DNA of 8,453 bases from Chloroflexota bacterium. GTDB lineage: Bacteria > Chloroflexota > Dormibacteria > CF-121. Where the stretch lies: positions 1 to 8,453 of the forward strand of contig VBGO01000100.1 in the NCBI GenBank assembly GCA_005882525.1, written 5' to 3'. Positions 1 to 6,376 of the stretch are shown in pieces. Positions within the stretch are counted from its first letter, which is position 1. Every line of letters begins with the position of its first letter. Made by a program: the position numbers and the translations under genes. The notes under the pieces were generated by a model. That model did not search any database, was not told where the DNA came from, and worked only from the letters and a program-made list of their open reading frames with translations.

Positions 1-574
1 CAAGGTGCAGATAGCGCCGCTGGTAGGCCCGGTTGGCCTCGGCCAGCGCGCCGGCGGCGTCGACCCGGTGCTCGAAGTGCTTGGCCACCCCGGTGAACTG
101 GCCGGGATCCATCGTCCGGGCCGCCTGGAGCAGGCTGGCTTCTTCTTTACGGACGGCGGCGGCGCCCACGTGCTCGGCGGCCCGAGCCATGGCGGCGACA
201 TGCTGATACCCCAGCTGGCCCTTCGCGAAGGCCGCTTCCGTCTGGGGGAGTTTCTCGAGCTGGCGGGCGATGCCGACCCGCTCGGCGGCGGCCCCACCCG
301 AGAGCTTGCAGCTGGCGCGGAGCCAGTCGACGACGCTGAGCGCGCCGTCGGCGTGATACTCGCCCGACTTCTCCAGGAGCCGAACGCCCTCCGCGAACAC
401 CGCCTCGAGCGGGTCGATGCCACTCTCCCGAATCTGAATCAGGGCGACGCCGAGGGTCTCAATATCGTTCTGGCGGATCAAGGCTGACATCGCCTGGACG
501 CCGACCCGCATCTGCCTGACGGCGGCGTCCATTCGGCGGGTTTCCGGGCTTGCCTGAACCTGTACCGCCGCCAT
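1..574 (-). CDS. DUF222 / 13E12-family HNH endonuclease-like protein, C-terminus cut by window edge
   Basis: The visible 191 residues match the N-terminal DUF222 domain of the actinobacterial 13E12-repeat proteins, most of which carry an HNH nuclease motif further downstream. Diagnostic stretches are ADGALSVVDWLRASCKLS (residues 75-92), ARQLEKLPQTEAAFAKGQLG (103-122) and the RRYLHL run (186-191), which in the family leads into the next conserved block. The HNH motif would lie beyond base 1, so nuclease activity cannot be confirmed. The start is ATG at 574: an in-frame TAA lies one codon further upstream, so no earlier start is possible. ATG at 532 (residue 15) is an alternative with GGAAA about 8 nt before it. 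The gene lies 94 bp past the ATPase stop on the same strand. Family members are often multicopy and mobile, so it is probably a neighbour or insertion rather than a part of the injection machine; that is inference. Confidence 0.8.
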   Translation of the reverse strand, partial: MAAVQVQASPETRRMDAAVRQMRVGVQAMSALIRQNDIETLGVALIQIRESGIDPLEAVFAEGVRLLEKSGEYHADGALSVVDWLRASCKLSGGAAAERVGIARQLEKLPQTEAAFAKGQLGYQHVAAMARAAEHVGAAAVRKEEASLLQAARTMDPGQFTGVAKHFEHRVDAAGALAEANRAYQRRYLHL

Positions 575-596
575 GCTTTAAGCCTGAACCATGGCT

Positions 597-614
597 GCGA
601 CAGCTGTCTGTCGC
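597..614. repeat. Short hairpin between ATPase and DUF222 genes
   Basis: GCGACA and TGTCGC form a 6-bp stem around the 6-nt loop GCTGTC in the 94-bp gap after the ATPase stop. No T-tract follows on the minus strand, so it does not look like an ordinary intrinsic terminator. It could be a weak 3'-end or pause structure, or chance. No other signal is evident in 575-668. Confidence 0.25.
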
Positions 615-668
615 GACGCCCAGCAATTTCGAAACTCATTTCTTCCCATCCCGGATGGACAGGACGAG

Positions 669-2768
669 CTAAGGTGCTGTCGCCGGCTCCGCCAGTAAGT
701 GGTAGTAGGGCCCGAACTCCGATTCGACGCAGAGTCGACCCATCTTCAAGTATTCGCGTTGCGTCGCCCGGATCAAGTGGGCCATCGACAGAGGACTGGC
801 ATGCTCGGCGGCCGCGTAGGCCGCGGCCACGACGATATTGCGGATCGCACCGCCGGCCAGCTGGAACGATTCGGCCAGAAAGCTCAAATCAAGGTCGCCG
901 GCCCGGGGCATCGCCGTCCCCAGGGTTCGCTCCCACAATTGCCGCCGGTACTCCTCTTCTGGTTCAGGAAAGTCGACCAGCGAGTCGAGCCGTCGCGTGA
1001 ACGCCTCATCGAGGTTGGCCCGCAAGTTGGTGGCCAGGATGGCGATGCCATCGAAGAGCTCCATCCGTTGAAGCAGATAGGCGACTTCGACGTTGGCATA
1101 GCGATCGTGCGCATCGCTGACCTCCGAGCGCTTGCCAAATAGCGCGTCGGCCTCGTCGAAGAGGATCACCCCGTTAACGCGCTCCGCCTCGGCGAAGATG
1201 CGATCGAGGTTCTTCTCGGTCTCGCCGACGTATTTGTCGACGACCGTGGCCAGGTCCACGGTGTAGAGGTCGAGGCCAAGCTCCCCGGCCAGCACCTCGG
1301 CCGCCATCGTCTTGCCGGTGCCCGAGGGCCCGGCGAACAGCGCCGTCAATCCGCGCCGGCGCGCTGACGGGCCGCCCATCTTCCAGACATCGAGCACCTG
1401 CTCGCGATAACGCGCGCGGGTAAGCAGCTCCCTGAGCTGGGCCATGGTGTCAGGGGGCAAAACCAGGTCGGCGAAGCGGACTGCGGGCTGGATGCGCCGT
1501 GCCAATCGCTCGAGACCCGCGGCATTCTGGGCACGGGCCCCCGCCTTCAGCTCGTCTTCGTCCAGCGGCGCCTCACGAGCGTGGGCCTCCATCCGCGCGG
1601 CCCGAGCCGCCCGATGTACCTGCTCCGCCGTCAGCCGGAACTGCGCCATGGTGCCCGCCAGGTCGAGCCCGGGCGGCGTGTCCCCGTTCAGGTTCCGACG
1701 CCAGAGTTCCGCCCGGTGGGCCGCGTCCGGAATCGGTGCCTCGCAAATGAACGGGACGTCGCGCGCCCAAGCCGGATCCCATGTCCGAGCGCCGACCAGA
1801 ATGACCGTGGCCGGCATCTCAGAAAAGGCGCGGACCGCCGGGAGCCCCCGGGCGATCAGGACTTCGATCGGACCGGCGACGACGCCGGCTCCGGTGAGGC
1901 CTGCCTCCCTCGCGGTCAGGGCGGCCACCATCGGCAGGTCATCTTCCGGCCGCAGCCGCTCGAGGTCGAGGGCCAGTGTGGGGCGGCCCACCTGGGCGAA
2001 CGCGCTCGCGGCGAGCGCCGCCCCCGATGAACCGGGTCGCTCCCGCACGTACGCAAGACGGACATCGTCGCGGCGCATCCAGCGGACCAGGGTGGCTGCC
2101 TGGGCGGGCATCGCCTGTTCGCATTCGTACGCGAGAGCCGCGACGACCGGGTCCCGGATGTCGCTCCCCAGCAAATGGGCCGCCACGCGATCGGGCACGC
2201 GCAACGATCGGGTTAGCACCGGCCGCTCGGTTTCTTCCACGAGCACGAGGCACTCGTCCACCAGCGGAGCGCCGGGCGCGAGCCGGCTGCGGGCATAGGC
2301 ACTGCTCAGCGGCAGACCACATAGTTCAAGGCCCAGGCCGACGCTGGCCCGGCGGCGCGAGACATCGTCTTGCAGATAGCCGTACAAGCGCTCAAAGCGC
2401 GCATCGACATCCGGTGCCATTGCAATCAGAAGCAACTCGACGTCAATCTCGTCGAGACGGAAGTTTCGGGCCAGGCGCCGCAAGCGAGGATCCGCGCCCT
2501 CGCGCTCAGCTGCATCGGCGGTAGCTTCAATGTCCTCGCGTGCCTGGGCCGCGCCGGCATCGGGCGGCGGCGGGGCGGATTTCTCCGCCAGTAACCGATC
2601 GACGTGAGCCTGCGAGATATAGAGCCCGCGAAACCGGTCGTCAGTCTCGGGGTCCGTCGTACGGCGGCGCGCGACGGCCGCACGGACGCGTGCCTCGATC
2701 AGCTCGAGGCGACGTAACACATGGAGCAGCGACGCGTCTGCGACGGTCGTGAGGCCTGGCGCCGCCAT
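669..2768 (-). CDS. eCIS AAA+ ATPase (Afp15/Pvc15-like), degenerate plus active AAA module
   Basis: Predicted 699-residue AAA+ protein. The C-terminal module is complete: Walker A GPSGTGKT (480-487), substrate-loop-like KYVGETEKN (512-520), Walker B ILFDEAD (535-541), sensor 1 LATN (578-581), arginine-finger region FTRRLD (590-595) and sensor 2 GGAIRN (639-644). The middle of the protein (about 205-400) looks like a second AAA fold with a ruined P-loop: PGSSGAAL (245-252) has no lysine, and TVILVGARTW (321-330) resembles a sensor-1 strand. The N-terminal ~200 residues are helical and charged. In Afp/PVC systems the equivalent ATPase acts in particle assembly. The ATG at 2768 was chosen because it falls 4 bp after the stop of the DUF4255 gene, and the protein from here begins with a plausible helix. 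The open frame continues upstream to 3017, but that part reads as antisense-of-frame sequence over the neighbour. No clear Shine-Dalgarno is visible, so translation is probably coupled. Confidence 0.9.
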   Translation of the reverse strand: MAAPGLTTVADASLLHVLRRLELIEARVRAAVARRRTTDPETDDRFRGLYISQAHVDRLLAEKSAPPPPDAGAAQAREDIEATADAAEREGADPRLRRLARNFRLDEIDVELLLIAMAPDVDARFERLYGYLQDDVSRRRASVGLGLELCGLPLSSAYARSRLAPGAPLVDECLVLVEETERPVLTRSLRVPDRVAAHLLGSDIRDPVVAALAYECEQAMPAQAATLVRWMRRDDVRLAYVRERPGSSGAALAASAFAQVGRPTLALDLERLRPEDDLPMVAALTAREAGLTGAGVVAGPIEVLIARGLPAVRAFSEMPATVILVGARTWDPAWARDVPFICEAPIPDAAHRAELWRRNLNGDTPPGLDLAGTMAQFRLTAEQVHRAARAARMEAHAREAPLDEDELKAGARAQNAAGLERLARRIQPAVRFADLVLPPDTMAQLRELLTRARYREQVLDVWKMGGPSARRRGLTALFAGPSGTGKTMAAEVLAGELGLDLYTVDLATVVDKYVGETEKNLDRIFAEAERVNGVILFDEADALFGKRSEVSDAHDRYANVEVAYLLQRMELFDGIAILATNLRANLDEAFTRRLDSLVDFPEPEEEYRRQLWERTLGTAMPRAGDLDLSFLAESFQLAGGAIRNIVVAAAYAAAEHASPLSMAHLIRATQREYLKMGRLCVESEFGPYYHLLAEPATAP

Positions 2769-2772
2769 CGGC

Positions 2773-3582
2773 TCAGGAGCGGTTGACGCCGCGGATGCGG
2801 AGGATGCGGCCTGGTTGTTTCTCTTTTCCGGAGCGAACCAATTCCTCCTGGTCGGGCGTAATGCCGGGTTTGCTGACGGGCTCACCGGGCTTGAGCCGGC
2901 CCGATGCCTTCGGCCCGCCGGGTCCGGGCGCACCGACCGGCTTGGCGCCAGCCGCAGCCGCGGCCCCCCGCCTGCCTTTGCCGCTCCGTGGTTCCGTCTC
3001 GCCGTCGGGCCGCGCATAACTGAATCTCGGCTCTTCCATCACGGGCGGACCGGCGGGTACGGCGACCTTGATCTCGAATGGAGCGTTGACGACCAGGTCG
3101 AGCGACGCCTTCAGTTCGCCGCCCATTGCCGACCAGACGTCGGAGATCGACCGGTCCTGCGGCGGAGGTAGAGCGATGCTCAAGGTAATGGGCAAGCGCG
3201 CGCCCACCAACGATCCCGTGATGACGTCGACCGGCATGGTCTGGTTGCGCAGGAAGCAGCTCAGCAGTGAGGACAGCAGCCGGTGCTCGTCTTCCGGCCG
3301 CTGCGTCCATGCCGTGACGAGATACGACAGCTTGAATCGCCGGGCGGGCGGCCGGCGCTCCGTGACGAACCCGGAATCGTCGCGGATGGATTCCCACATG
3401 ACTTCCCGCTGCTCCAGGTCTTCGCGGATGTCATAGAGATAGAGATCGACCGTTGGCGTGTTCCGTCGCGAGGACCAGTCTTTGGTTGGCGCGTCGAAGG
3501 CGACGTCGGCCTTTGATCCGTTCAGGGCATCCCGTTTCACGAGGGCGCGCAAGGACTCATCCACGTCCTGGATCATCGCCAT
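2773..3582 (-). CDS. DUF4255 (Pvc16 N-terminal) tail terminator/cap protein
   Basis: Predicted 269-residue protein whose first ~178 residues fit the DUF4255/Pvc16 N-terminal family. Family hallmarks seen here are NTPTVDLYLYDIRED (41-55), RRPPARRFKLSYLVTAW (76-92) and the following EDEHRLLSSLL helix (98-107). In characterised contractile injection systems this protein caps the end of the tube and sheath opposite the baseplate. Residues ~180-269 form a Gly/Pro/Ala/Lys/Arg-rich tail, probably disordered and basic, ending in RILRIRGVNRS. ATG at 3582 is the chosen start, with a weak GGAG 12 nt upstream; ATG two codons later is a possible alternative. It leads a two-gene minus-strand unit with the ATPase and is divergent from the sheath operon. 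The family call is strong; the cap role follows from homologues. Confidence 0.88.
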   Translation of the reverse strand: MAMIQDVDESLRALVKRDALNGSKADVAFDAPTKDWSSRRNTPTVDLYLYDIREDLEQREVMWESIRDDSGFVTERRPPARRFKLSYLVTAWTQRPEDEHRLLSSLLSCFLRNQTMPVDVITGSLVGARLPITLSIALPPPQDRSISDVWSAMGGELKASLDLVVNAPFEIKVAVPAGPPVMEEPRFSYARPDGETEPRSGKGRRGAAAAAGAKPVGAPGPGGPKASGRLKPGEPVSKPGITPDQEELVRSGKEKQPGRILRIRGVNRS

Positions 3583-3796
3583 TCAGGGTTGCGGCTCCGG
3601 CCGCGCGCGGCAAGTCGCCGGAGGGCAGTCCTTGGGGTCAACTTCCTGCCTGAACGGGCAGCCTCAAGCACAGCAGGCCGTCCCTTCGGGCACTGCCGCT
3701 TACCCGTTCACTGGCCCGCTCGTCCCTTGTGGCGAACGGACGCCGATGCGACGCTCGGTGCGTTCCTGACAACAAATAACCAGGAGGAGATTGCCC
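3583..3796. promoter_or_regulatory. Divergent control region between cap/ATPase and sheath operons
   Basis: These 214 bp separate the two divergent transcription units, so both promoters should lie here. A TTGACC on the minus strand (3641-3636) resembles a -35 box for the cap gene, but no convincing -10 follows at 17-18 nt. On the plus strand TTGTGG (3727-3732) is only a weak candidate. Two small inverted repeats are present: CTCCGGC/GCCGGAG (3595-3601 and 3617-3623, flanking a CCGCGCGCGG palindrome), and CTGCC/GGCAG around 3647-3661. The last 25 bases before the sheath Shine-Dalgarno include an A-rich CAACAAATAAC, which would be an open leader. The divergent layout is solid; the individual boxes are guesses. 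Confidence 0.5.
3782..3790 (+). promoter_or_regulatory. Strong ribosome binding site that decides the sheath start
   Basis: AGGAGGAGA is a near-perfect anti-16S match. It lies 1-3 nt from TTG 3791 but 9 nt (from AGGAGG) from GTG 3797. The spacing favours GTG 3797, giving MPNYLSPGVYVEEV, the usual N-terminus of this sheath family. Confidence 0.8.
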
Positions 3797-5320
3797 GTGC
3801 CCAATTATCTGTCGCCCGGTGTATACGTTGAGGAGGTCGAGGCTGGCTCACGCCCAATTGAGGGCGTCGGCACCGCGACCGCCGCATTTGTTGGCCTCGC
3901 CGAAAAAGGCCCGGTCAACGCCCCGACGCTGGTCACCAACTGGAGCCAGTTCTCGCAGACCTTCGGTGGATTCCTGGAAGGGTCGTATCTGGCGCATTCC
4001 GTGTACGGCTATTTCCTGAACGGCGGCGGTTCAGCCTACGTCGTCCGGATCGGCGCGGACGGGCATGCCCCGGCTGCGCAGGCCGAGCTGGCAAGCGCGA
4101 AGGACAAGTCGCTGGCCGGGTATCGCGTCCTCGCGTTGGAGGGTGGTCAGCCCGGTAACGACATCCAGGTCGAGGTCGCCGAGGCCTCGCAGCCTTCCGA
4201 CGACAACTTCAAGCTCATCATCACTCGGGGCAAGGACCACGAAGAGTACGACAACGTCACGAGCCGTAAGGGCAAGAACAACGTCATTACCGCCGTGAAG
4301 GCCGCGTCGAAGCTAATCCAGCTCGAGGAGATCGGGACCGCCGGCGCACTGGAAAAGGTCCCCGCCCCGGGCAAGGTTACGCTTCAGGGCGGCGGCGCGA
4401 GCATGCCCGCCCGGGTCACCCCGGACGAGTACGTGGGCAACTCCGCCGACCGCACCGGATTCGCCGGCCTGGAAGCCGTTGATACCGTCACGATGCTGAG
4501 CGTGCCCGACCTGATGGCCGCGTACCAGCGCGGCATGATCGACTCCGAGCAAGTGAAGGCCGTGCAGCTGGCGATGATCGCCCACTGCGAGCTGATGGGA
4601 GACCGGGTCGCGATTCTCGATGCCCCGCCCGGACTGAACGCGCAGCAGATCCGCGAATGGCGGGTCGACAAGGCCGGCTACGACTCGAAGTACGCGACGC
4701 TCTACTGGCCGTGGGTCAAAGTCTTCGATCCGCTCGCGGGCCAGGCGAATTTCGTTCCACCCAGCGGCCACATGGCCGGCATCTGGGCGCGCAGCGACGA
4801 CACCCGCGGCGTGCACAAGGCACCCGCCAACGAAGTCGTCCGCGGCGCGATCTCGCTCGAGCTGCAGGTCACCAAGAGCGAGCACGATCTGCTAAACCCG
4901 CAAGGGATCAACGTGATTCGCGCCTTCCCCGGTCGCGGCATCCGGGTCTGGGGCGCGCGCACCCTTTCCAGCGATCCCGCCTGGCGGTACATCAACGTCC
5001 GCCGGCTCTTCAACTACATCGAAGGCTCCATCCTGCTGGGCACCCAGTGGGTGGTCTTCGAGCCCAACGACATGGCGCTTTGGGAGCGGGTCAAGCGCAC
5101 CATCAGCGCCTTCCTGGTTCGCGTCTGGCGCGACGGCGCGCTGTTTGGCGCCACGCCCGGCGAGGCGTTCTATGTCAAGTGCGACGGCGAGCTGAACACG
5201 TCCGAAACGATCGACGCCGGCCAGCTCATCGTTGAGATCGGCATTGCCCCGGTGAAACCGGCGGAGTTCGTCGTCTTCAAGATCGCCCAGTTCTCGGGCG
5301 GCACGTCGCTCAGCGAATAA
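3797..5320 (+). CDS. Contractile tail sheath protein
   Basis: Predicted 507-residue contractile sheath subunit, the outer tube that shortens to drive the inner tube forward. The N-terminal arm NYLSPGVYVEEV (3-14) and IEGVGTATAAFVG (21-33) are typical of phage/eCIS sheaths. The conserved subtilisin-like sheath core follows: PPSGHMAGIWARSDDTRGVH (321-340), GIRVWGARTLSS (381-392), YINVRRLFNYIEGSI (398-412) and QWVVFEPNDMALWERVK (417-433). The C-terminal strand GIAPVKPAEFVVFKI (482-496) is the part that exchanges with neighbours in sheath lattices. Residues ~90-215 form a more variable insertion, likely surface-exposed. Length is normal for a single-sheath system. It heads the plus-strand operon with a very strong ribosome binding site, as expected for a protein needed in many copies. 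Only one sheath gene is seen, unlike the three paralogues of Afp/PVC. Confidence 0.96.
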   Translation: MPNYLSPGVYVEEVEAGSRPIEGVGTATAAFVGLAEKGPVNAPTLVTNWSQFSQTFGGFLEGSYLAHSVYGYFLNGGGSAYVVRIGADGHAPAAQAELASAKDKSLAGYRVLALEGGQPGNDIQVEVAEASQPSDDNFKLIITRGKDHEEYDNVTSRKGKNNVITAVKAASKLIQLEEIGTAGALEKVPAPGKVTLQGGGASMPARVTPDEYVGNSADRTGFAGLEAVDTVTMLSVPDLMAAYQRGMIDSEQVKAVQLAMIAHCELMGDRVAILDAPPGLNAQQIREWRVDKAGYDSKYATLYWPWVKVFDPLAGQANFVPPSGHMAGIWARSDDTRGVHKAPANEVVRGAISLELQVTKSEHDLLNPQGINVIRAFPGRGIRVWGARTLSSDPAWRYINVRRLFNYIEGSILLGTQWVVFEPNDMALWERVKRTISAFLVRVWRDGALFGATPGEAFYVKCDGELNTSETIDAGQLIVEIGIAPVKPAEFVVFKIAQFSGGTSLSE

Positions 5321-5328
5321 AAGGAGGG
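5321..5328 (+). promoter_or_regulatory. Strong ribosome binding site for the tube gene
   Basis: AAGGAGGG lies 4 nt before ATG 5333 and directly follows the sheath TAA. It fits high, separate initiation on the tube gene rather than stop-start coupling. Confidence 0.8.
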
Positions 5329-5332
5329 ATAC

Positions 5333-5794
5333 ATGGCTAAAGGCGTTCCGAATGTCTCCGACAATGATGCGTTCGCTGCCCGTAACTTCGCGATTGAGGT
5401 AGACGGGACGATGATCGCGCAGTTCACCGAGCTCAGCGGGTTGTCCTCCGAGATGGATGTCACCGAGCTCAAGGAGAACGGCCCGGATGGCAAGATGATC
5501 ACCAAGAAAATCCCGGGCGCGCACAAGACGCCTACGCTCACGCTCAAGCGGGCGAAGAACGTCTCGATGGATCTCTACAAGTGGCACCGGGCGGCGCTCG
5601 ACGGCGATATCAAGGGAGCCCGAAAGAACGGCTCGGTGATTCTCTATGACTATCAGGCCGGCGAGATCGCTCGCTGGAACTTCGTCAACGCCTGGCCGTC
5701 GAAACTGTCCACCGGAGCCCTGAAGGCCGGTTCCAACGACGTCGTCACCGAAGAGGCCACCATCGTCATGGAAGGCTTCGAGCGAGTCAAGTGA
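5333..5794 (+). CDS. Inner tube protein (T4 gp19/Hcp-like phage tail tube family)
   Basis: Predicted 153-residue tail tube subunit; hexameric rings of it would stack inside the sheath and carry cargo or the spike. The family signature is visible in order: FAARNFAIEVDG (14-25), AQFTELSGLSSEMDVTEL (29-46), a loop with PGAHKTPTLTLKRAKN (61-76), YKWHRAALDGDIKGARKNG (82-100), and IARWNFVNAWPSKLS (112-126) leading into the final strand EEATIVMEGFERV (140-152). Length is typical of eCIS tubes. The gene lies 12 bp after the sheath and overlaps the next gene by GTGA. Afp and PVC carry extra tube paralogues; only one is seen here, and others could lie to the right. Confidence 0.95.
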   Translation: MAKGVPNVSDNDAFAARNFAIEVDGTMIAQFTELSGLSSEMDVTELKENGPDGKMITKKIPGAHKTPTLTLKRAKNVSMDLYKWHRAALDGDIKGARKNGSVILYDYQAGEIARWNFVNAWPSKLSTGALKAGSNDVVTEEATIVMEGFERVK

Positions 5795-6213
5795 GTTCGG
5801 TTTCCAGCATGGCGGAGGTCGGTCGTCCGACCTCCGCCGAGGCCCTTCATACGGAATTCGCGTTCACACTGCCGCGCGGCTACGTCGACGAAACCGGCAC
5901 CGTGCACCGCGATGGCGTGATGCGACTCGCAACCGCGCGCGACGAGATCCTTCCCCAGCGCGATCCGCGGGTCCGGGAAAACGAGGCATACCTGACGGTC
6001 CTGCTGCTCTCCCGGGTGGTCACCAGGCTCGGCACCGTGCCGCAGGTGACCTCCGGGACTATCGAAGGGCTCTTCGCGTCTGACCTTGCCTTTCTGCAGG
6101 ATCTCTATCGGCGGATCAACCAGGAGGGGCACGCGCAGGCGGCCGTCACCTGTCCGGACTGCAAGCACCAGTTCACGGTGGACATGGCAGGTGGTCGCCT
6201 GGGGGGGTCGTGA
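5791..6213 (+). CDS. Small tail-assembly-like protein with CPDC motif
   Basis: Predicted 140-residue soluble protein of the kind found directly after the tube gene in actinobacterial-type CIS loci; I place it by position and by resemblance to phage tail assembly proteins. Visible features are TEFAFTLPRGYVDETGTVHR (21-40), a helical core RENEAYLTVLLLSRVVTRLG (62-81), a second helix LFASDLAFLQDLYRRIN (94-110), and a C-terminal TCPDCKHQF (120-128). Its C121, C124 and possibly H126 could be half of a metal site; only one CxxC is present, so zinc binding would need a partner or dimer. GTG 5791 overlaps the tube stop (GTGA). ATG 5809 is an alternative but sits at the foot of a strong hairpin. A G7 run just before the stop may allow a -1 shift into the next gene. 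Confidence 0.8.
   Translation: MSSVSSMAEVGRPTSAEALHTEFAFTLPRGYVDETGTVHRDGVMRLATARDEILPQRDPRVRENEAYLTVLLLSRVVTRLGTVPQVTSGTIEGLFASDLAFLQDLYRRINQEGHAQAAVTCPDCKHQFTVDMAGGRLGGS
5811..5838 (+). promoter_or_regulatory. Perfect 12-bp hairpin at the head of the assembly-like gene
   Basis: GGCGGAGGTCGG (5811-5822) and CCGACCTCCGCC (5827-5838) are exact reverse complements around the loop TCGT. The structure starts 17 nt after the tube stop codon and falls in codons 7-16 of the next gene. No T-tract follows, so it is not a standard intrinsic terminator. It could stabilise the 3' end of a processed sheath-tube mRNA or damp translation downstream; function is inferred. Confidence 0.6.
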
Positions 6214-6253
6214 CGTACGCAACCGACCGTCTCTTCGAGGAGATTGCGTACGT
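6201..6253 (+). promoter_or_regulatory. Candidate programmed -1 ribosomal frameshift signal
   Basis: GGGGGGG (6201-6207) is phased G|GGG|GGG in the assembly-like frame, the correct register for tandem -1 slippage. After 5 nt comes ACGTACGCAA (6213-6222), which pairs perfectly with TTGCGTACGT (6244-6253) across a 21-nt loop. The zero-frame TGA is at 6211-6213. A -1 shift reads GTC at 6207 and then the whole DUF6760-like frame, giving a 194-residue fusion. Slippery site, spacer and stem all have canonical geometry; the activity is untested inference. Confidence 0.5.
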
Positions 6254-6374
6254 GGCCTATCACCTGCACTGGTCGTTCGAAGAGATTCTCGATCTAGAGC
6301 ATCCCGTCCGCCAGCGCGTCGTTGAAGAAGTCGCCGGCATAAACCGGCGCCTCGCGGACGAACAGGAGTCGTAA
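6210..6374 (+). CDS. DUF6760-like small CIS accessory protein
   Basis: Predicted 54-residue protein beginning MTYATDRLFEEIAYVAYHLH and continuing with WSFEEILDLEHPVRQRVVEE. This resembles the DUF6760 family, found between tube and spike/LysM genes in CIS loci; the position recalls the small Afp6/Pvc6 gene, but that equivalence is inference. It is acidic and helical, with a WSxEEILDLEHPxR core and an INRRLADEQES tail. No signal peptide or membrane segment is seen. GTG 6210 overlaps the preceding TGA by GTGA. The nearest purine run, G7, ends only 2 nt before the GTG, too close for a normal Shine-Dalgarno, so expression probably depends on reinitiation or on -1 frameshifting from the gene before it. 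The stop lies 2 bp before the next ATG. Confidence 0.82.
   Translation: MTYATDRLFEEIAYVAYHLHWSFEEILDLEHPVRQRVVEEVAGINRRLADEQES
6364..6368 (+). promoter_or_regulatory. Ribosome binding site of the Pro-rich gene
   Basis: AGGAG lies 8 nt before ATG 6377, inside the last codons of the DUF6760-like gene. It supports ATG 6377 as the start of the long open frame that runs off the right edge. Confidence 0.7.
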
Positions 6375-6376
6375 GC

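Noticed and set aside
5..487. Plus-strand open frame of 160 codons opposite the DUF222 gene
   Set aside because: The minus strand shows clear DUF222 motifs over the same bases; the plus frame has no family resemblance.
597..614. Hairpin as a Rho-independent terminator of the ATPase gene
   Set aside because: Only 6 bp, with no T-tract on the minus strand; kept only as a low-confidence repeat.
1444..2298. Plus-strand open frame of 284 codons antisense to the ATPase
   Set aside because: Arg/Ser/Ala-rich with no recognisable domain; it mirrors a well-supported AAA+ gene and is a high-GC shadow.
2769..3017. Upstream 83-codon extension of the ATPase
   Set aside because: It overlaps the DUF4255 gene in another frame, is Arg/Pro-rich without structure, and ATG 2768 fits the 4-bp gap after the DUF4255 stop.
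3791..3796. TTG 3791 as sheath start
   Set aside because: It lies almost on top of the Shine-Dalgarno; GTG 3797 has proper spacing and gives the family-typical MPNYLSPGVYVEEV.
5811..5838. 12-bp hairpin as an intrinsic terminator
   Set aside because: It is not followed by a T-rich tract and lies inside an open frame; another RNA role is likelier.
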